Source: Nodularia spumigena CCY9414 (GTDB lineage Bacteria; Cyanobacteriota; Cyanobacteriia; Cyanobacteriales; Nostocaceae). From it: 64,000 nucleotides of DNA. The stretch's first letter is position 1, and the number at the start of each line of letters is the position of its first letter. The stretch is from the NCBI RefSeq assembly GCF_000340565.2, contig NZ_CP007203.1, forward strand, positions 3,946,987 to 4,010,986, written 5' to 3'. Both the position numbers and the translations under genes were made by a program. The notes beneath the pieces were generated by a model. That model made no database searches. It was not told where the DNA came from and worked only from the letters and a program-made list of their open reading frames with translations. Positions 47,716-57,345 of the stretch are shown here, in pieces.

Positions 47716-48330
47716 TTACTCTTTGGTTTCGCTACCCGCCGATACCAAATCTCTGGGGCGTTCTGGCAAAGTCAAAACACTTTGTTGCAACTCTGAGGAT
47801 GTTGGTTGTTCAGGCAAATACTCGCGACGTGCCAAAATAATCGCTCCCACCATCGCTATCAGCAACAATACTGAAGCTAGTTCAAAAGGTAGTAAAAAGT
47901 CAGTGAAGAAATGCTCACCAATCACAACGATAGAACTTTCTGGAGCTACAGCAGCAGGTGTTGAGTAAGCCCAAGGAGTCCCCAATACCATCACACTCAA
48001 CAGGCCAAATAATCCCAGGCTGACTACTGCTGTGAGGACTTTCCTCAGCCCAGTACTGGGAAATGGCGCAAAATCTTCTCGCTTGTTCACCAACATAATG
48101 GCAAACAAAATCAGCACGTTAACCGCTCCAACATAAACCAGCACCTGTGCTGCTGCTACAAAGTCACCATTGAGCAACAGGTAAATTGCCGCCATGCTGA
48201 TAAACACGCCCCCTAGCATAAAGGCAGAATAGACAACGTTAGAGAACAGCACTACGCCTAAAGCTGCCCCAATCATCATCACGCCCAATATGCCTAACGC
48301 TACAAACTGTACTCCTTCGGCTAGATTCAC
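47716..48330 (-). CDS. ndhG: NDH-1 subunit NdhG (NuoJ)
   Basis: About 204 aa from a GTG at 48330 (NLAEGVQFVALG…), the position at which other NdhG proteins begin; the frame is open to 48381 but that extension is not conserved. Five hydrophobic helices are visible, including FVALGILGVMMIGAALGVVLFSNVVYSAFMLGGVFISMAAIYLLLNGDFVAAAQVLVYVGAVNVLILFAIMLV. The polar tail ends ETKE. It is part of the membrane arm. STRR heptamers (GTCAAAA) lie just upstream. Confidence 0.94.
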   Translation of the reverse strand: MNLAEGVQFVALGILGVMMIGAALGVVLFSNVVYSAFMLGGVFISMAAIYLLLNGDFVAAAQVLVYVGAVNVLILFAIMLVNKREDFAPFPSTGLRKVLTAVVSLGLFGLLSVMVLGTPWAYSTPAAVAPESSIVVIGEHFFTDFLLPFELASVLLLIAMVGAIILARREYLPEQPTSSELQQSVLTLPERPRDLVSAGSETKE

Positions 48331-48415
48331 TTTTTCCGATCCTTTTTGATTTCCAATAAATCGTAACTGGTAATCGCTCATTACGATTACCCACTAGCAC
48401 CGCCGCAAGGCGGAA

Positions 48416-48450
48416 GTCAAAAGTCAAAAGTCAAAAGTCAAAAGTCAAAA
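48416..48450. repeat. Heptamer array (GTCAAAA) inside the ndh operon
   Basis: Five perfect tandem GTCAAAA units between ndhI and ndhG, in the operon's intergenic gap. Confidence 0.9.
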
Positions 48451-48503
48451 GTTTACATAATCGGCTTTTGATTGATTTGAAGTCTAAACTCCGCTTTGCG
48501 GTG

Positions 48504-49097
48504 CTAGCCACTTGTTTTTTCTGTTTGTTCTACCAAATCTTCTGGACGAGAACCAGCACGAGGTGCATCAGCAGGCAGGTCGTGAGGGTCCATGACACCC
48601 TTGGGTAAGTAAGCTAGTTCGCGCAGTGGTGTAACCATTGGGTCATTTGTGACTTTGTAAGGCAGACGACCTAGGGCTACGTTGTCATAGTTCAATTCAT
48701 GGCGATCGTAAGTGGATAGCTCATACTCTTCTGTCATTGATAGACAGTTAGTTGGGCAGTATTCCACACAGTTACCGCAGAAGATACAAACTCCAAAGTC
48801 AATACTGTAGTGTTTGAGCTTTTTCTTTTTGTTGGCTTTCTCAAATTCCCAATCCACTACAGGCAGATTGATGGGACAAACCCGAACACAGACTTCACAG
48901 GCGATACATTTATCAAACTCAAAGTGAATTCTGCCCCGAAACCGTTCGCCAGGAATCAGTTTTTCGTAAGGGTACTGTACGGTGACAGGGCGACGCTGCA
49001 TATGGTCAAAAGTTACGGCTAACCCTTGACCAATGTAACGTCCGGCTTGTACTGCTTCTTTGGCGTAATCACCAACTTGTTTGAGGAACTTTAGCAT
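48504..49097 (-). CDS. ndhI: NDH-1 subunit NdhI (2x[4Fe-4S])
   Basis: About 197 aa from the ATG at 49097 ([16 protein letters not shown]…). It is the peripheral-arm subunit with two ferredoxin-type clusters: [12 protein letters not shown] (about 63) and [12 protein letters not shown] (about 102), each CxxCxxCxxxCP. The C-terminus is variable and charged. It sits between ndhA and ndhG. Electrons enter cyanobacterial NDH-1 from ferredoxin, and NdhI is a plausible docking-side subunit. Confidence 0.96.
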   Translation of the reverse strand: MLKFLKQVGDYAKEAVQAGRYIGQGLAVTFDHMQRRPVTVQYPYEKLIPGERFRGRIHFEFDKCIACEVCVRVCPINLPVVDWEFEKANKKKKLKHYSIDFGVCIFCGNCVEYCPTNCLSMTEEYELSTYDRHELNYDNVALGRLPYKVTNDPMVTPLRELAYLPKGVMDPHDLPADAPRAGSRPEDLVEQTEKTSG

Positions 49098-49183
49098 TTT
49101 TAGTGTTTTTCTCTCTCTTTTCAATTCTGGATCTGGGATTTTAGATTTCAGATTCGATCTAAAACCTAAAATCTCAAATTGGT

Positions 49184-50302
49184 TTATCCACCAAAGGCAA
49201 AGGGAAAGGCAAGTTTTAGGGCTGCGGTTACTAGAAGGTTAACCAAAGCCAGTGGTAACAAAAACTTCCATCCTAAATCTAGCAATTGGTCAATCCGCAC
49301 CCGTGGTACTGTCCAACGCAACAAGATGGCGATAAATACTAGCAAATAGGCTTTGATTAGGGTCATGACAATACCCAAAGAAGCCGTTGCTACCTGTAAG
49401 ACGGGATTAAATTCACTGACTCCCACCCAATTAGCTATGACATTAACGGGAATCGGGAAGTCCCAACCGCCCAGGTATAAAACTGCTACCAGTAGTGCAG
49501 AAAGCACTAGGTTGACGTAGGAACTCAGGTAAAACAGCGCGAATTTCATGCCGGAATATTCGGTCTGATAACCAGCAACGATTTCTTCTTCCGCTTCGGG
49601 TAAGTCAAAGGGTAAGCGTTCGCATTCAGCCAGGGCTGCTATCCAAAAAATGAGGAACCCTACTGGTTGCCGCCAAATGTTCCAGCCGAGGATACCATAG
49701 CCAGATTGCTGGTTAACAATATCAATGGTGCTGAGACTGTTAGACATCATGACGACGGCCAGCACGCTCAACGATAGGGGAATTTCGTAGCTAATGGATT
49801 GAGCAGCAGCCCGCAATCCACCGATTAGGGAATACTTGTTATTTGATGCGTAACCAGCCATTAACAACCCAATGGGAGCAATGCTAGAAAATGCAATCCA
49901 CAAGAAGATTCCCATGCCTACATTTGTAATGACAATATTCTGTCCAAAGGGGACAATCAAATAGGACAGGAATACTGGCAGTACGACTAAAATGGGGCCG
50001 ATGGTAAATAGCCAAGCGTCAGCTTTAGCTGGTACGATGTCTTCTTTAAATACCAGCTTCAAACCATCGGCTACTGGAGCTAGTAAGCCAAAAGGTCCAA
50101 TAAATTCCGGCCCAATGCGCTGCTGTACTGATGCCGAAATCTTTCGTTCTAACCAAACACAGACTAGTACCCCCACTGTTGCTCCAATCAGCATCAGTAT
50201 CATTGGCAAGGGCATCCAAATGGCTTTGGCTGTCCCTGCTGGTATCCCTAAATCCATGACGGATTTAATAAACGTTCCTTGGAGGTCAATTCCTGAATTC
50301 AT
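49184..50302 (-). CDS. ndhA: NDH-1 subunit NdhA (NuoH)
   Basis: A 372-aa membrane subunit of NDH-1 with about eight helices near the quinone site. It shows [40 protein letters not shown], the conserved quinone-site segment, [49 protein letters not shown] and [27 protein letters not shown]. It is the first gene of ndhA–I–G–E, 483 bp downstream of the gltA start on the same strand. A palindromic AATCTAAAATC-type repeat lies at 49125-49180 before ndhI. Confidence 0.97.
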   Translation of the reverse strand: MNSGIDLQGTFIKSVMDLGIPAGTAKAIWMPLPMILMLIGATVGVLVCVWLERKISASVQQRIGPEFIGPFGLLAPVADGLKLVFKEDIVPAKADAWLFTIGPILVVLPVFLSYLIVPFGQNIVITNVGMGIFLWIAFSSIAPIGLLMAGYASNNKYSLIGGLRAAAQSISYEIPLSLSVLAVVMMSNSLSTIDIVNQQSGYGILGWNIWRQPVGFLIFWIAALAECERLPFDLPEAEEEIVAGYQTEYSGMKFALFYLSSYVNLVLSALLVAVLYLGGWDFPIPVNVIANWVGVSEFNPVLQVATASLGIVMTLIKAYLLVFIAILLRWTVPRVRIDQLLDLGWKFLLPLALVNLLVTAALKLAFPFAFGG

Positions 50303-50323
50303 GTTTCTGCTCTTTAAGTCAAT

Positions 50324-50359
50324 TGAAGTATGAAGTATGAAGTGTGAAGTGTGAAGTTA
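50324..50359. repeat. Heptamer array (TGAAGTR)
   Basis: Five tandem TGAAGTA/TGAAGTG/TGAAGTT units directly upstream of ndhA. Confidence 0.8.
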
Positions 50360-50560
50360 TAAAGTATAAAATTCGGCTCCTTCATCCTTCATCCTTTTAT
50401 GCTTTGATGAAGACGCTTGATAGCTTGCGTGGCGTAGACATAGATTTTTGCCAATTCCCATGCCTAGTATATCGTCCAATGGTTTTCAGCCCTTGAAGCT
50501 ATACAAGAACTTCTACTTATGGTCAGGATTGGGATTTCTTTTGGTTGGCTAGAAGAGGAT

Positions 50561-50640
50561 GTAGGGGCGGGTTTACCATCCCCGTTGATGATGAATGATA
50601 TCTGTGATAGCTTGCGTGGCGTAGCCATACCCGCCCCTAC
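50561..50640. repeat. Inverted repeat D, copy 2
   Basis: GTAGGGGCGGGTTTA … ATACCCGCCCCTAC around a TAGCTTGCGTGGCGTAGC segment. Confidence 0.8.
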
Positions 50641-50785
50641 TCATGCCAACTTCTGCCCGTCCTTAGTAATTAGCGGGCATATTTGCCTCTTCCTTCTGTC
50701 CCCAGGCAAAACCTCCGCCGACTTTATGGCAACGGTTATCGACTTTATAACTGGGTATGAGTGTGACTAACAATCCAACTGCCAG

Positions 50786-51922
50786 TTAACGTTGATCGAT
50801 GGGGAGATAAGTAATCTCATGCTTACCGTTGTAAATCTGGGTAGGTCGGAATATGCGGTTTTCTGCGAGTTGTTCTTTCCAGTGCGCTAGCCAACCTGCT
50901 ACACGAGCGATCGCAAATATTGGTGTAAATAAGTCTGTGGGAATTCCCATTTTCCTGTACACTAAACCAGAGTAAAAGTCAACATTGGGATAAATCCCTT
51001 TGCCAGACAGTTTTTCTGCTACTACTCGTTCCATTTCTAGGGCAATGTCATAATACTTATCATGCCCAAACTTGGCAAACAATTGCTCTGCTAGGTTTTG
51101 TAAGACTGTAGCTCGTGGATCTTTGACCTTATAGACACGGTGTCCAAAGCCCATAATCTTGGCTTTGCGTTGCAGCAGGTTGTCTACATAGGGACGCACG
51201 TTTTCTACTGTGCCAATTTCTTCCAACATCTGAATCACTTCTTCATTGGCTCCACCGTGCAGGGGACCTCCTAGGGTTCCGACGGCACTAGCTACCACGG
51301 CGTAGGGGTCAGTTAAGGTGGAAGCTGTTACCCTAGCACTGAATGTAGAGGCGTTCATTGTATGCTCGACGTGAAGAATCAAGCAGATGTCAAAAATTTT
51401 GGCAGCCAAAGGATCTGGTTCTTTCTCGTTGAGCATATAGAGAAAGTTGGCGGCGTAGTCTAAGTCATCGCGTGGCTTTACGGGGTCGTTGCCTTTTCGC
51501 ATTAACTGGAATGCGGCTACCATTGTGGGAATGGTTGCTAATAGGCGCACCACGGCATCCCGAATGTAGGCGGGATTGTGTAAGTCCCGGCGTGAGTAAA
51601 ATAAGCCTAACGCCGCAGCTGAGGCTTGCAGAGCATCCATCGGGTGACCGCTTTCTGGAAAGCATTTCATCATGTCCCGAATGCGGTATTTGATTCGCCT
51701 GTGGTAGCGAACCTCATGCTCAAACGTTTCCAATTCTTCTTGACTTGGCAATTCACCCCAGATTAAGAGATAAGCAGTTTCCAGAAAGGAACTTTTTTCT
51801 GCTAGTTCTTCAATCCGGATGCCACGATATTCTAGAATTCCCTTTTGCCCATCAACATGACTAATACTCGATTGGGCGGCGGGAATGCCTTCTAAACCAG
51901 GCTTGTATTCGCACACCATCAT
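50786..51922 (-). CDS. gltA: Citrate synthase
   Basis: About 378 aa from the ATG at 51922 (MMVCEYKPGLEG…); the frame opens at 51961 but homologues begin here. It condenses oxaloacetate and acetyl-CoA. Signatures are GILEYRGIRIEELAEKS, EHTMNASTFSARV, the catalytic His in GGPLHGGANEEV, GFGHRVYKVKDPRA with the second His, and NVDFYSGLVYRKMG with the catalytic Asp. The length is that of the short prokaryotic form. It lies about 100 bp downstream of sixA on the same strand, possibly co-transcribed. Confidence 0.96.
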   Translation of the reverse strand: MMVCEYKPGLEGIPAAQSSISHVDGQKGILEYRGIRIEELAEKSSFLETAYLLIWGELPSQEELETFEHEVRYHRRIKYRIRDMMKCFPESGHPMDALQASAAALGLFYSRRDLHNPAYIRDAVVRLLATIPTMVAAFQLMRKGNDPVKPRDDLDYAANFLYMLNEKEPDPLAAKIFDICLILHVEHTMNASTFSARVTASTLTDPYAVVASAVGTLGGPLHGGANEEVIQMLEEIGTVENVRPYVDNLLQRKAKIMGFGHRVYKVKDPRATVLQNLAEQLFAKFGHDKYYDIALEMERVVAEKLSGKGIYPNVDFYSGLVYRKMGIPTDLFTPIFAIARVAGWLAHWKEQLAENRIFRPTQIYNGKHEITYLPIDQR

Positions 51923-52057
51923 GGCTACACCATTTGCTTGTTGAAATATCTGATTGTGCAAGGCACACGCTCCGCGAACACGCTAACTTACCAGAAATTC
52001 TTGTCGCTATAACAGTAGCCGATATCACAGCACTTTGGGAAAAATGTTGAAAAGCTG

Positions 52058-52552
52058 TTACAGCAGGTACTTGGGCGGTGTCAACCAAAACATTTGACTC
52101 CGACCCAGAGGTGAACCTATTTCTGGTAGTTTTATCCCGATCATACCTGCTTTTTTCAAGACTAAACTGTGTTTGACTTCCCCCCAAAGCAGAATTTCTG
52201 CCCAATTGCTTAAACAAGGTTCATGTCCTACCAAGGCGATTTGCGTATTTTGTGCATATTTTTTGGGTTCTAACCAGTAATTTAGCCAACTAGATATATG
52301 ACCGTTAGGGGCAAGATGGGGAGATTTTTCCCATTGGGTACTGAGTCCATCTGCTACAAGAATTTCAGCCGTTTGGCGGGCGCGGACTAAGGGACTGGTG
52401 ACAATTACCTCAAACTGCAAACCCAGTTTTTTAATTTTTTGGGCAACTTTTTCGGTTTTTTGTCGTCCTTCTTTTGTGAGCGATCGCTCTTCGTCTTTGA
52501 TGTCTGGTTGCTTGTCTTCGGCTATACCATGACGAATTAAGTATAATTCCAT
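52058..52552 (-). CDS. sixA: SixA-type phosphohistidine phosphatase
   Basis: About 164 aa from the ATG at 52552 (MELYLIRHGIAEDK…). A histidine phosphatase of the SixA branch: the catalytic RHG at residues 7-9, EVIVTSPLVRARQTAEIL with the second Arg, and VGHEPCLSNWA with the second His. SixA removes phosphate from histidine-containing phosphotransfer proteins in E. coli. The partner here is not known, though several histidine kinases are nearby in the window. GC-rich repeats lie upstream. Confidence 0.92.
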   Translation of the reverse strand: MELYLIRHGIAEDKQPDIKDEERSLTKEGRQKTEKVAQKIKKLGLQFEVIVTSPLVRARQTAEILVADGLSTQWEKSPHLAPNGHISSWLNYWLEPKKYAQNTQIALVGHEPCLSNWAEILLWGEVKHSLVLKKAGMIGIKLPEIGSPLGRSQMFWLTPPKYLL

Positions 52553-52758
52553 ATTTTGAGTGTTGAGTTTAAAGCACAATTCATCGGTAGGGGTTTGACA
52601 TTGCTCTTGGGGATGAGGGTAGCCGTTAAGCCCTGACGAGGATAGCTGCGCTTACCGCCTACCTTGCCAAAGGCGAGCCAACCCCTACTGACTAAATCTT
52701 GTCTTCAGGTTCGCTTTTACGGATTTTACCTAGGATTATTGTACTAAAAATGCACTGC

Positions 52759-54051
52759 CTACTCAGACTGAATGGGGTTGTCTTGAGGATTGACTAATTT
52801 GAGTAGCTTTTGCTTGATTTGAGAATCATAGACTTCCCATTTCATTTTTGCATAGGCGGAATTTTCGTTACTACCAGACAAGAAACCCATCGGAATTTCA
52901 AAACCGCCTGCGCCTGTACGTCCACCACCAAAAAATCGCCCTGTGTTATCTTGCCCAAAGGCTTCTTTAATAAACTCATCCGGGTCAAGGGTGAGTTTCG
53001 CGGTTCTCAGGGAGCCAATGACTACTTCTACCTCGTCTTCGTCGTGAACAATGCCGTAAACTACTGCGGTATGCACGTTTTCTTCTGTCACCAGAAAATC
53101 GGCTGCTTGGGGAATAGCATCCCGGTCTTCGTAGCGAAGATAACCAACGCCAGCAATGGAAAAGTTATTCTGCACGATGCGGTTTTTTAGCGATCGCTCG
53201 ATCACATCCATTACCCGCTTGGAACGATTTGCCTGTAAAATGGCGTTCAGCAGTTGAGCATCATAAAATCGACTCAGATATGCTGCTGCCATGAAATCTT
53301 CTTCTTGGGCTTGCATCAGCCGATTGGTATCTGACCGCAACCCATGCATCAAAGCCGTAGCACATTTGACGTGTTGGCCGATGCTGCTATCTAAGGCTAG
53401 TAAACCCGATTGCAGATACTGTGTAAAAATTGTTGAGGTGGCTCGCACATCAGGACGAACGTCAACAAATTCTGATTTGTGTTCTGCCTGTAAAGTATGA
53501 TGGTCAATGACTGCAATTAAGGGAATTCCCGCTTGCTGCACGGCTGTTACTAGTTGACTTGTAGTTACCTGGTTATCAATTAAGATGCAACCTTGATAAG
53601 ATGACAAGTCTTTGCTTTTGAGGACTTGCGATGTCCAGCGCTGGGCGGGTAAGCCCGTCAGCTTAACTAAAGCAATATTTTCTTGATGACTCAGCGTACC
53701 AGCATAAATTATTTCGCATTTGATATCATATTGCTGCACAATTAACTGGTAAGTCCAAGCACAAGACAGAGCATCAGGGTCGGGGAAATCTTGTAGAATT
53801 ACCAGATGTCGCTCATGTCGGTGGGCTAAAAGGGTCTTCTGCAATTCTTCAGATTTCTGAAAAGCCACGGAATTTCCCCGTTGCCCTAAATATTGCCCAT
53901 TTCTGAGTTCGCCATTGGATGATGGTAAGCATGGCCTGGTGAGTGAAACTTCCACTGCTTCTTTCTCTTCAGCATCCTCTGGGCTAGGTTCTGTGGTCAA
54001 TAAAAAACTTTCTGATTGCTTCAAGGAAGGATTCAATTTCATAGGGGACAT
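52759..54051 (-). CDS. DHH-family phosphoesterase
   Basis: About 430 aa from the ATG at 54051; other starts (54096, 54042) are possible. The N-terminal 60 residues are low-complexity. The DHH domain shows LVILQDFPDPDALSCAW, CILIDNQVT, and LIAVIDHHTLQAEH with the DHH triad. The DHHA1 C-terminal part has FFGGGRTGAGGFEIPMGFL, where the usual GGxHxxAxG His is replaced by Arg. NrnA-type members degrade short RNAs and pAp, or cyclic dinucleotides. This one's substrate is not predicted, and the Arg substitution may be a cyanobacterial group feature. Confidence 0.88.
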   Translation of the reverse strand: MSPMKLNPSLKQSESFLLTTEPSPEDAEEKEAVEVSLTRPCLPSSNGELRNGQYLGQRGNSVAFQKSEELQKTLLAHRHERHLVILQDFPDPDALSCAWTYQLIVQQYDIKCEIIYAGTLSHQENIALVKLTGLPAQRWTSQVLKSKDLSSYQGCILIDNQVTTSQLVTAVQQAGIPLIAVIDHHTLQAEHKSEFVDVRPDVRATSTIFTQYLQSGLLALDSSIGQHVKCATALMHGLRSDTNRLMQAQEEDFMAAAYLSRFYDAQLLNAILQANRSKRVMDVIERSLKNRIVQNNFSIAGVGYLRYEDRDAIPQAADFLVTEENVHTAVVYGIVHDEDEVEVVIGSLRTAKLTLDPDEFIKEAFGQDNTGRFFGGGRTGAGGFEIPMGFLSGSNENSAYAKMKWEVYDSQIKQKLLKLVNPQDNPIQSE

Positions 54052-54096
54052 CTTGATAAGTGCGAGCCTCCATTGATTTGTTAAGAAATAATACAA

Positions 54097-54600
54097 CCAA
54101 CACTGAACTCATTTAGGGACGTATTCTGATCTTCGCAAAAATATAGCGTTGTTGGCATACTTATCTGGGTCTATTTTCGGTCAATCAAATTAGTCAGCAA
54201 TCTGCTAAAATCAGCAAAATTGCTTCAAGAAGGTGAAGACCAAGATTTTTTGTTTCCAATATGACTTTTAACTAAAGTTGTTTGGTATTTTTAACGGCTA
54301 TCAGAGTTTTTAAGCATATTCCTGATTTTGCGGGAATATTTCCCACTGATTTCGTTATTTTACAATATTGTGATGTAAGATATAAAGCTTATATATCGTT
54401 TGTCTAAATTCGCCACCATGCTCTATCAGATGCCACTAAACATCCTGGATGCTCTTTAGTCCAAGTTTATTAAAGCCAAAGTTTGGCTTTCACGATCAAG
54501 ATAACCTCTGGCTGATACCGGGTTATTTCAACCACCACGAAAAATTAACACCCATCACAGGTGATAATTCCTTTGGCTTTTGGTAATTATTCCTGGAGCG
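54097..54600. other. 504-bp AT-rich intergenic region
   Basis: No gene or repeat was recognised; there are short TCACAGGTGA and GGTTATTTCAACC palindromes near 54520-54570. Confidence 0.4.
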
Positions 54601-55098
54601 TCAAAGACCAATTACATATTTTTGCCACTCGTTGTGCAGTCCGCTCTTGAGATGTTTGCTTACCTCAAAATAAAGACTACTATAAGGTTGGCGTGGAGGC
54701 TGACGCAAAGGCATATGGGCTTCGTAGGGTGTGCGGTTCCCTTTTTTGACATTGCAACGGACGCAAGCCGTCACAATATTGTCCCATGTATCACCCCCTC
54801 GGCGCGATCGCGGTATAACATGGTCTAATGTCAACTCATCCCCGGTATAACCGCAGTATTGACAAGAATGACTGTCACGGTGCAAGATATTTCGGCGAGT
54901 CAGAGGAATTTCTTTATACGGAACGCGGACATAATGACGCAACCGAATTACAGTCGGTAACGGAAAATCTGAATAAAGAAATTTACCGTTATGTTCAATG
55001 CGTTCTGCTTTGCCTTTAATCAGCAGAATCACAGCCCGCCGCCAACTGGTGATGTTGAGCGGTTCGTAAGACGCGTTTAGGACTAAAACCTTCCCCAT
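54601..55098 (-). CDS. HNH endonuclease (5-methylcytosine-type HNH family)
   Basis: A 165-aa protein common in cyanobacteria. The N-terminal VLVLNASYEPLNITSWRRAVILLIKGKAERIE is the conserved lead-in, followed by the HNH core at about 78-130: SCQYCGYTGDELTLDHVIPRSRRGGDTWDNIVTACVRCNVKKGNRTP, with two Cys pairs, the DH catalytic His and the Asn. Likely a nicking or repair nuclease; the role is unknown. Its neighbours are not related. Confidence 0.92.
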   Translation of the reverse strand: MGKVLVLNASYEPLNITSWRRAVILLIKGKAERIEHNGKFLYSDFPLPTVIRLRHYVRVPYKEIPLTRRNILHRDSHSCQYCGYTGDELTLDHVIPRSRRGGDTWDNIVTACVRCNVKKGNRTPYEAHMPLRQPPRQPYSSLYFEVSKHLKSGLHNEWQKYVIGL

Positions 55099-55447
55099 TG
55101 GTTAGCGCTCGAGGTATTAGTTTTACATATTTTAACACAAGTCTACTCTTTTGGGCAGATGAGTACAATTTATACTTTCGTAATGTTTTGGTAAGAGGTG
55201 GATTATAAAGAGGGTTTAGGGGTTGACATTTAATAAAATTTTTGTTATCATAAATTTGATAAGGAAGAACTATCTTGCAGATAGCTAAAGTCTAAAAAGC
55301 ATAAGTTGACCTGAGCAGGATATTCTATAAACACCCGGATCTACGGTAAACTTTCCTGATTAAATTGATATAGCTTTGAGGTGGCAAACCACCAGAATAA
55401 ATAAATAATCTGGAAATCTTGCAGTGGTGTGATAGGAGTGGAATGCA
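55099..55447. other. Divergent promoter region of HNH and alr genes
   Basis: AT-rich, no gene. GGAGTGG-AA at about 55435-55443 serves as the alr Shine-Dalgarno. Confidence 0.4.
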
Positions 55448-56635
55448 ATGTTAAGTCGTAACCAGACACCGACTTTTGCTAATAATCAGGAGCGTGATAC
55501 TTATGCTTGGTTCTCGCAACGGGCTTGGGTAGAAATTGATTTAGGGGCATTATCGCATAATGTTCAGCAATTAGTACAGTTTTTATCGCCAAATACCCAG
55601 TTAATGGCAGTGGTAAAAGCTGATGCTTATGGACATGGAGCCGTGACAGTGGCTCAAACAGCTGTAGAATCGGGAGCAGGTTGGCTGGGAGTGGCTACAG
55701 TTCCAGAGGGGATTCAATTACGCGAAGGTGGGATAAAAGCTCCCATTTTGATTTTAGGTGCAAGCTACACACCAGAGCAAATTCAAGCGATCGCTCACTG
55801 GAAACTCCAGCCAAGTTTGTGCAGTCCCAAACAAGCGTTCATTTTTTCCAATATTTTAGAAACTATCAATGATGGTTCTCCGCTACCCGTACACATTAAA
55901 TTAGATACGGGAATGTCTCGGTTGGGAACGAACTGGAAAGAAGCTGTGGAGTTTGTGCAGTTAGTCCAGAATTTGCCTCATCTTGAAATTGCCAGCATTT
56001 ATTCCCACTTGGCAACAGCAGATGACCTGGATACCACCTTCATGCAAGAACAGCATAGACGATTTGAGCAGGCGATCGCACAAATTAAAAGCACAGGCAT
56101 CAATCCACCATGCTTGCATTTAGCCAACTCCGCCGCCAGTCTCACCAATCGCGCCTTACATTACGACATTGTACGCGCCGGTTTGGCTATTTACGGACTT
56201 TATCCAGCGACTCATTTACAACATACGATTCACCTCAAGCCTGTTTTGCAACTGAAGACGCGAGTTACTCAAGTCAAAACCATAGCCGCCGGTACTGGGG
56301 TGAGTTACGGTCAACAATTTATTGCACCCCAAGAAATGCGCTTGGCTGTGGTTGGTATCGGTTACGCTGATGGGGTTCCGCGTAATCTTTCCCAGAAAAT
56401 GCAAGTTTTAATTCGTGGTCAGCGCGTGCCACAAGTTGGGACAATTACTATGGATCAGTTGATGCTGGATGTTAGTGCTATTCCAGATTTACAGGAAGGC
56501 GAAATAGTCACCTTACTGGGGGAACAAGGCAGAGAACAGATATCAGCTAACGATTGGGCAGAAAAATTAAATACAATTTCTTGGGAAATTCTCTGCGGGT
56601 TTAAGCATCGTTTGCCTCGTGTGGCGGTAATGTAG
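55448..56635 (+). CDS. alr: Alanine racemase
   Basis: A 395-aa PLP enzyme making D-alanine for peptidoglycan. Hallmarks are WVEIDLGALSHNVQQL, the PLP Lys in AVVKADAYGHGAV (about residue 58), HIKLDTGMSRLG, CLHLANSAASL, IVRAGLAIYGLYP, the catalytic Tyr in GVSYGQQF and VGIGYADGVPR. The first 25 residues are a small variable extension; the Shine-Dalgarno supports this start. tRNA-Leu follows 79 bp later. Confidence 0.96.
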   Translation: MLSRNQTPTFANNQERDTYAWFSQRAWVEIDLGALSHNVQQLVQFLSPNTQLMAVVKADAYGHGAVTVAQTAVESGAGWLGVATVPEGIQLREGGIKAPILILGASYTPEQIQAIAHWKLQPSLCSPKQAFIFSNILETINDGSPLPVHIKLDTGMSRLGTNWKEAVEFVQLVQNLPHLEIASIYSHLATADDLDTTFMQEQHRRFEQAIAQIKSTGINPPCLHLANSAASLTNRALHYDIVRAGLAIYGLYPATHLQHTIHLKPVLQLKTRVTQVKTIAAGTGVSYGQQFIAPQEMRLAVVGIGYADGVPRNLSQKMQVLIRGQRVPQVGTITMDQLMLDVSAIPDLQEGEIVTLLGEQGREQISANDWAEKLNTISWEILCGFKHRLPRVAVM

Positions 56636-56714
56636 ATGAATTGGGCATGGGAAAAATAATTTTTCCCTTTCCTCTTCCCATAGAATATTTTCTGTGTTAC
56701 TATTAAAAACTGAT

Positions 56715-56796
56715 GCGGATGTGGCGAAATTGGCAGACGCGCTAGATTTAGGTTCTAGTTCCGAAAGGAGTGAAGGTTCAAGTCCTTTCATCCGCA
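56715..56796 (+). tRNA. tRNA-Leu (anticodon UAG)
   Basis: An 82-nt class II cloverleaf. The acceptor is GCGGATG/CATCCGC, anticodon arm CTAGA-TTTAGGT-TCTAG with TAG, a long variable arm (TTCCGAAAGGAGTGAA region), and T arm GGTTCAAGTCC. The discriminator is A; CCA is not encoded. Confidence 0.94.
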
Positions 56797-57345
56797 CTTC
56801 TGAAACTCTGATTAACCTCCAGGAAAAAATGCCTGGGGGTTCAATTTTGCATATTAATTTAATAGTTTCTAGTGTATCGCACTTCTCTACAATGGGTTTT
56901 TGTTCTGCAAGGGGTGCGAGAAGTATAAAAAACACGTATAGATGCGATCGCAGTTTCAGAAAATTTTGGCAATATTTCAGACCATAATTTAATCATACTC
57001 CCAGAACTGGGCATCATCTAGATAATTGCATTCAAACCAAGCTGAGGTCACTTAATTTTGGATTTTGGATTTACGATTTTAGATTTCAGATTTTCATTTA
57101 ATCCAAAATTTAAAATCTAAAATCTAAAATCGCTTCCGTCAGCTTTATAGTTAATTTATATAAATTTTATGTAATTTTAATGAATAAATCAGCTATGATT
57201 TGCCAAATCCATGCAATTGCCGTATAAATATTGACTAAAATCAGTCTAATTTTGTGAATTTAGCAGTATTATTTCCCTGAATTCAAATTTATTGGGAACT
57301 GTGGCACAGCTACTGTACAAATTTAGCTGAAAAAATCAAAGCAAA
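56797..57345. other. 549-bp region upstream of the chemotaxis-like cluster
   Basis: No gene. 57058-57132 is a long imperfect inverted repeat of ATTTTAGATTT-type sequence, similar to the one at 49125-49180, and could block transcription into the cluster or mark a dispersed palindrome. Confidence 0.5.

Larger units (their letters stand above)
50303..50785. other. ndhA upstream region with heptamers and inverted repeat
   Basis: 50324-50359 is a tandem heptamer array of TGAAGTA and TGAAGTG units. 50561-50640 is an inverted repeat whose ends match 28388-28450. An 83-codon plus frame crosses the repeat and is not called. Confidence 0.6.

Noticed and set aside
50519..50770. 83-codon plus frame between gltA and ndhA
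   Set aside because: It runs through inverted repeat D, and has no motif or support.
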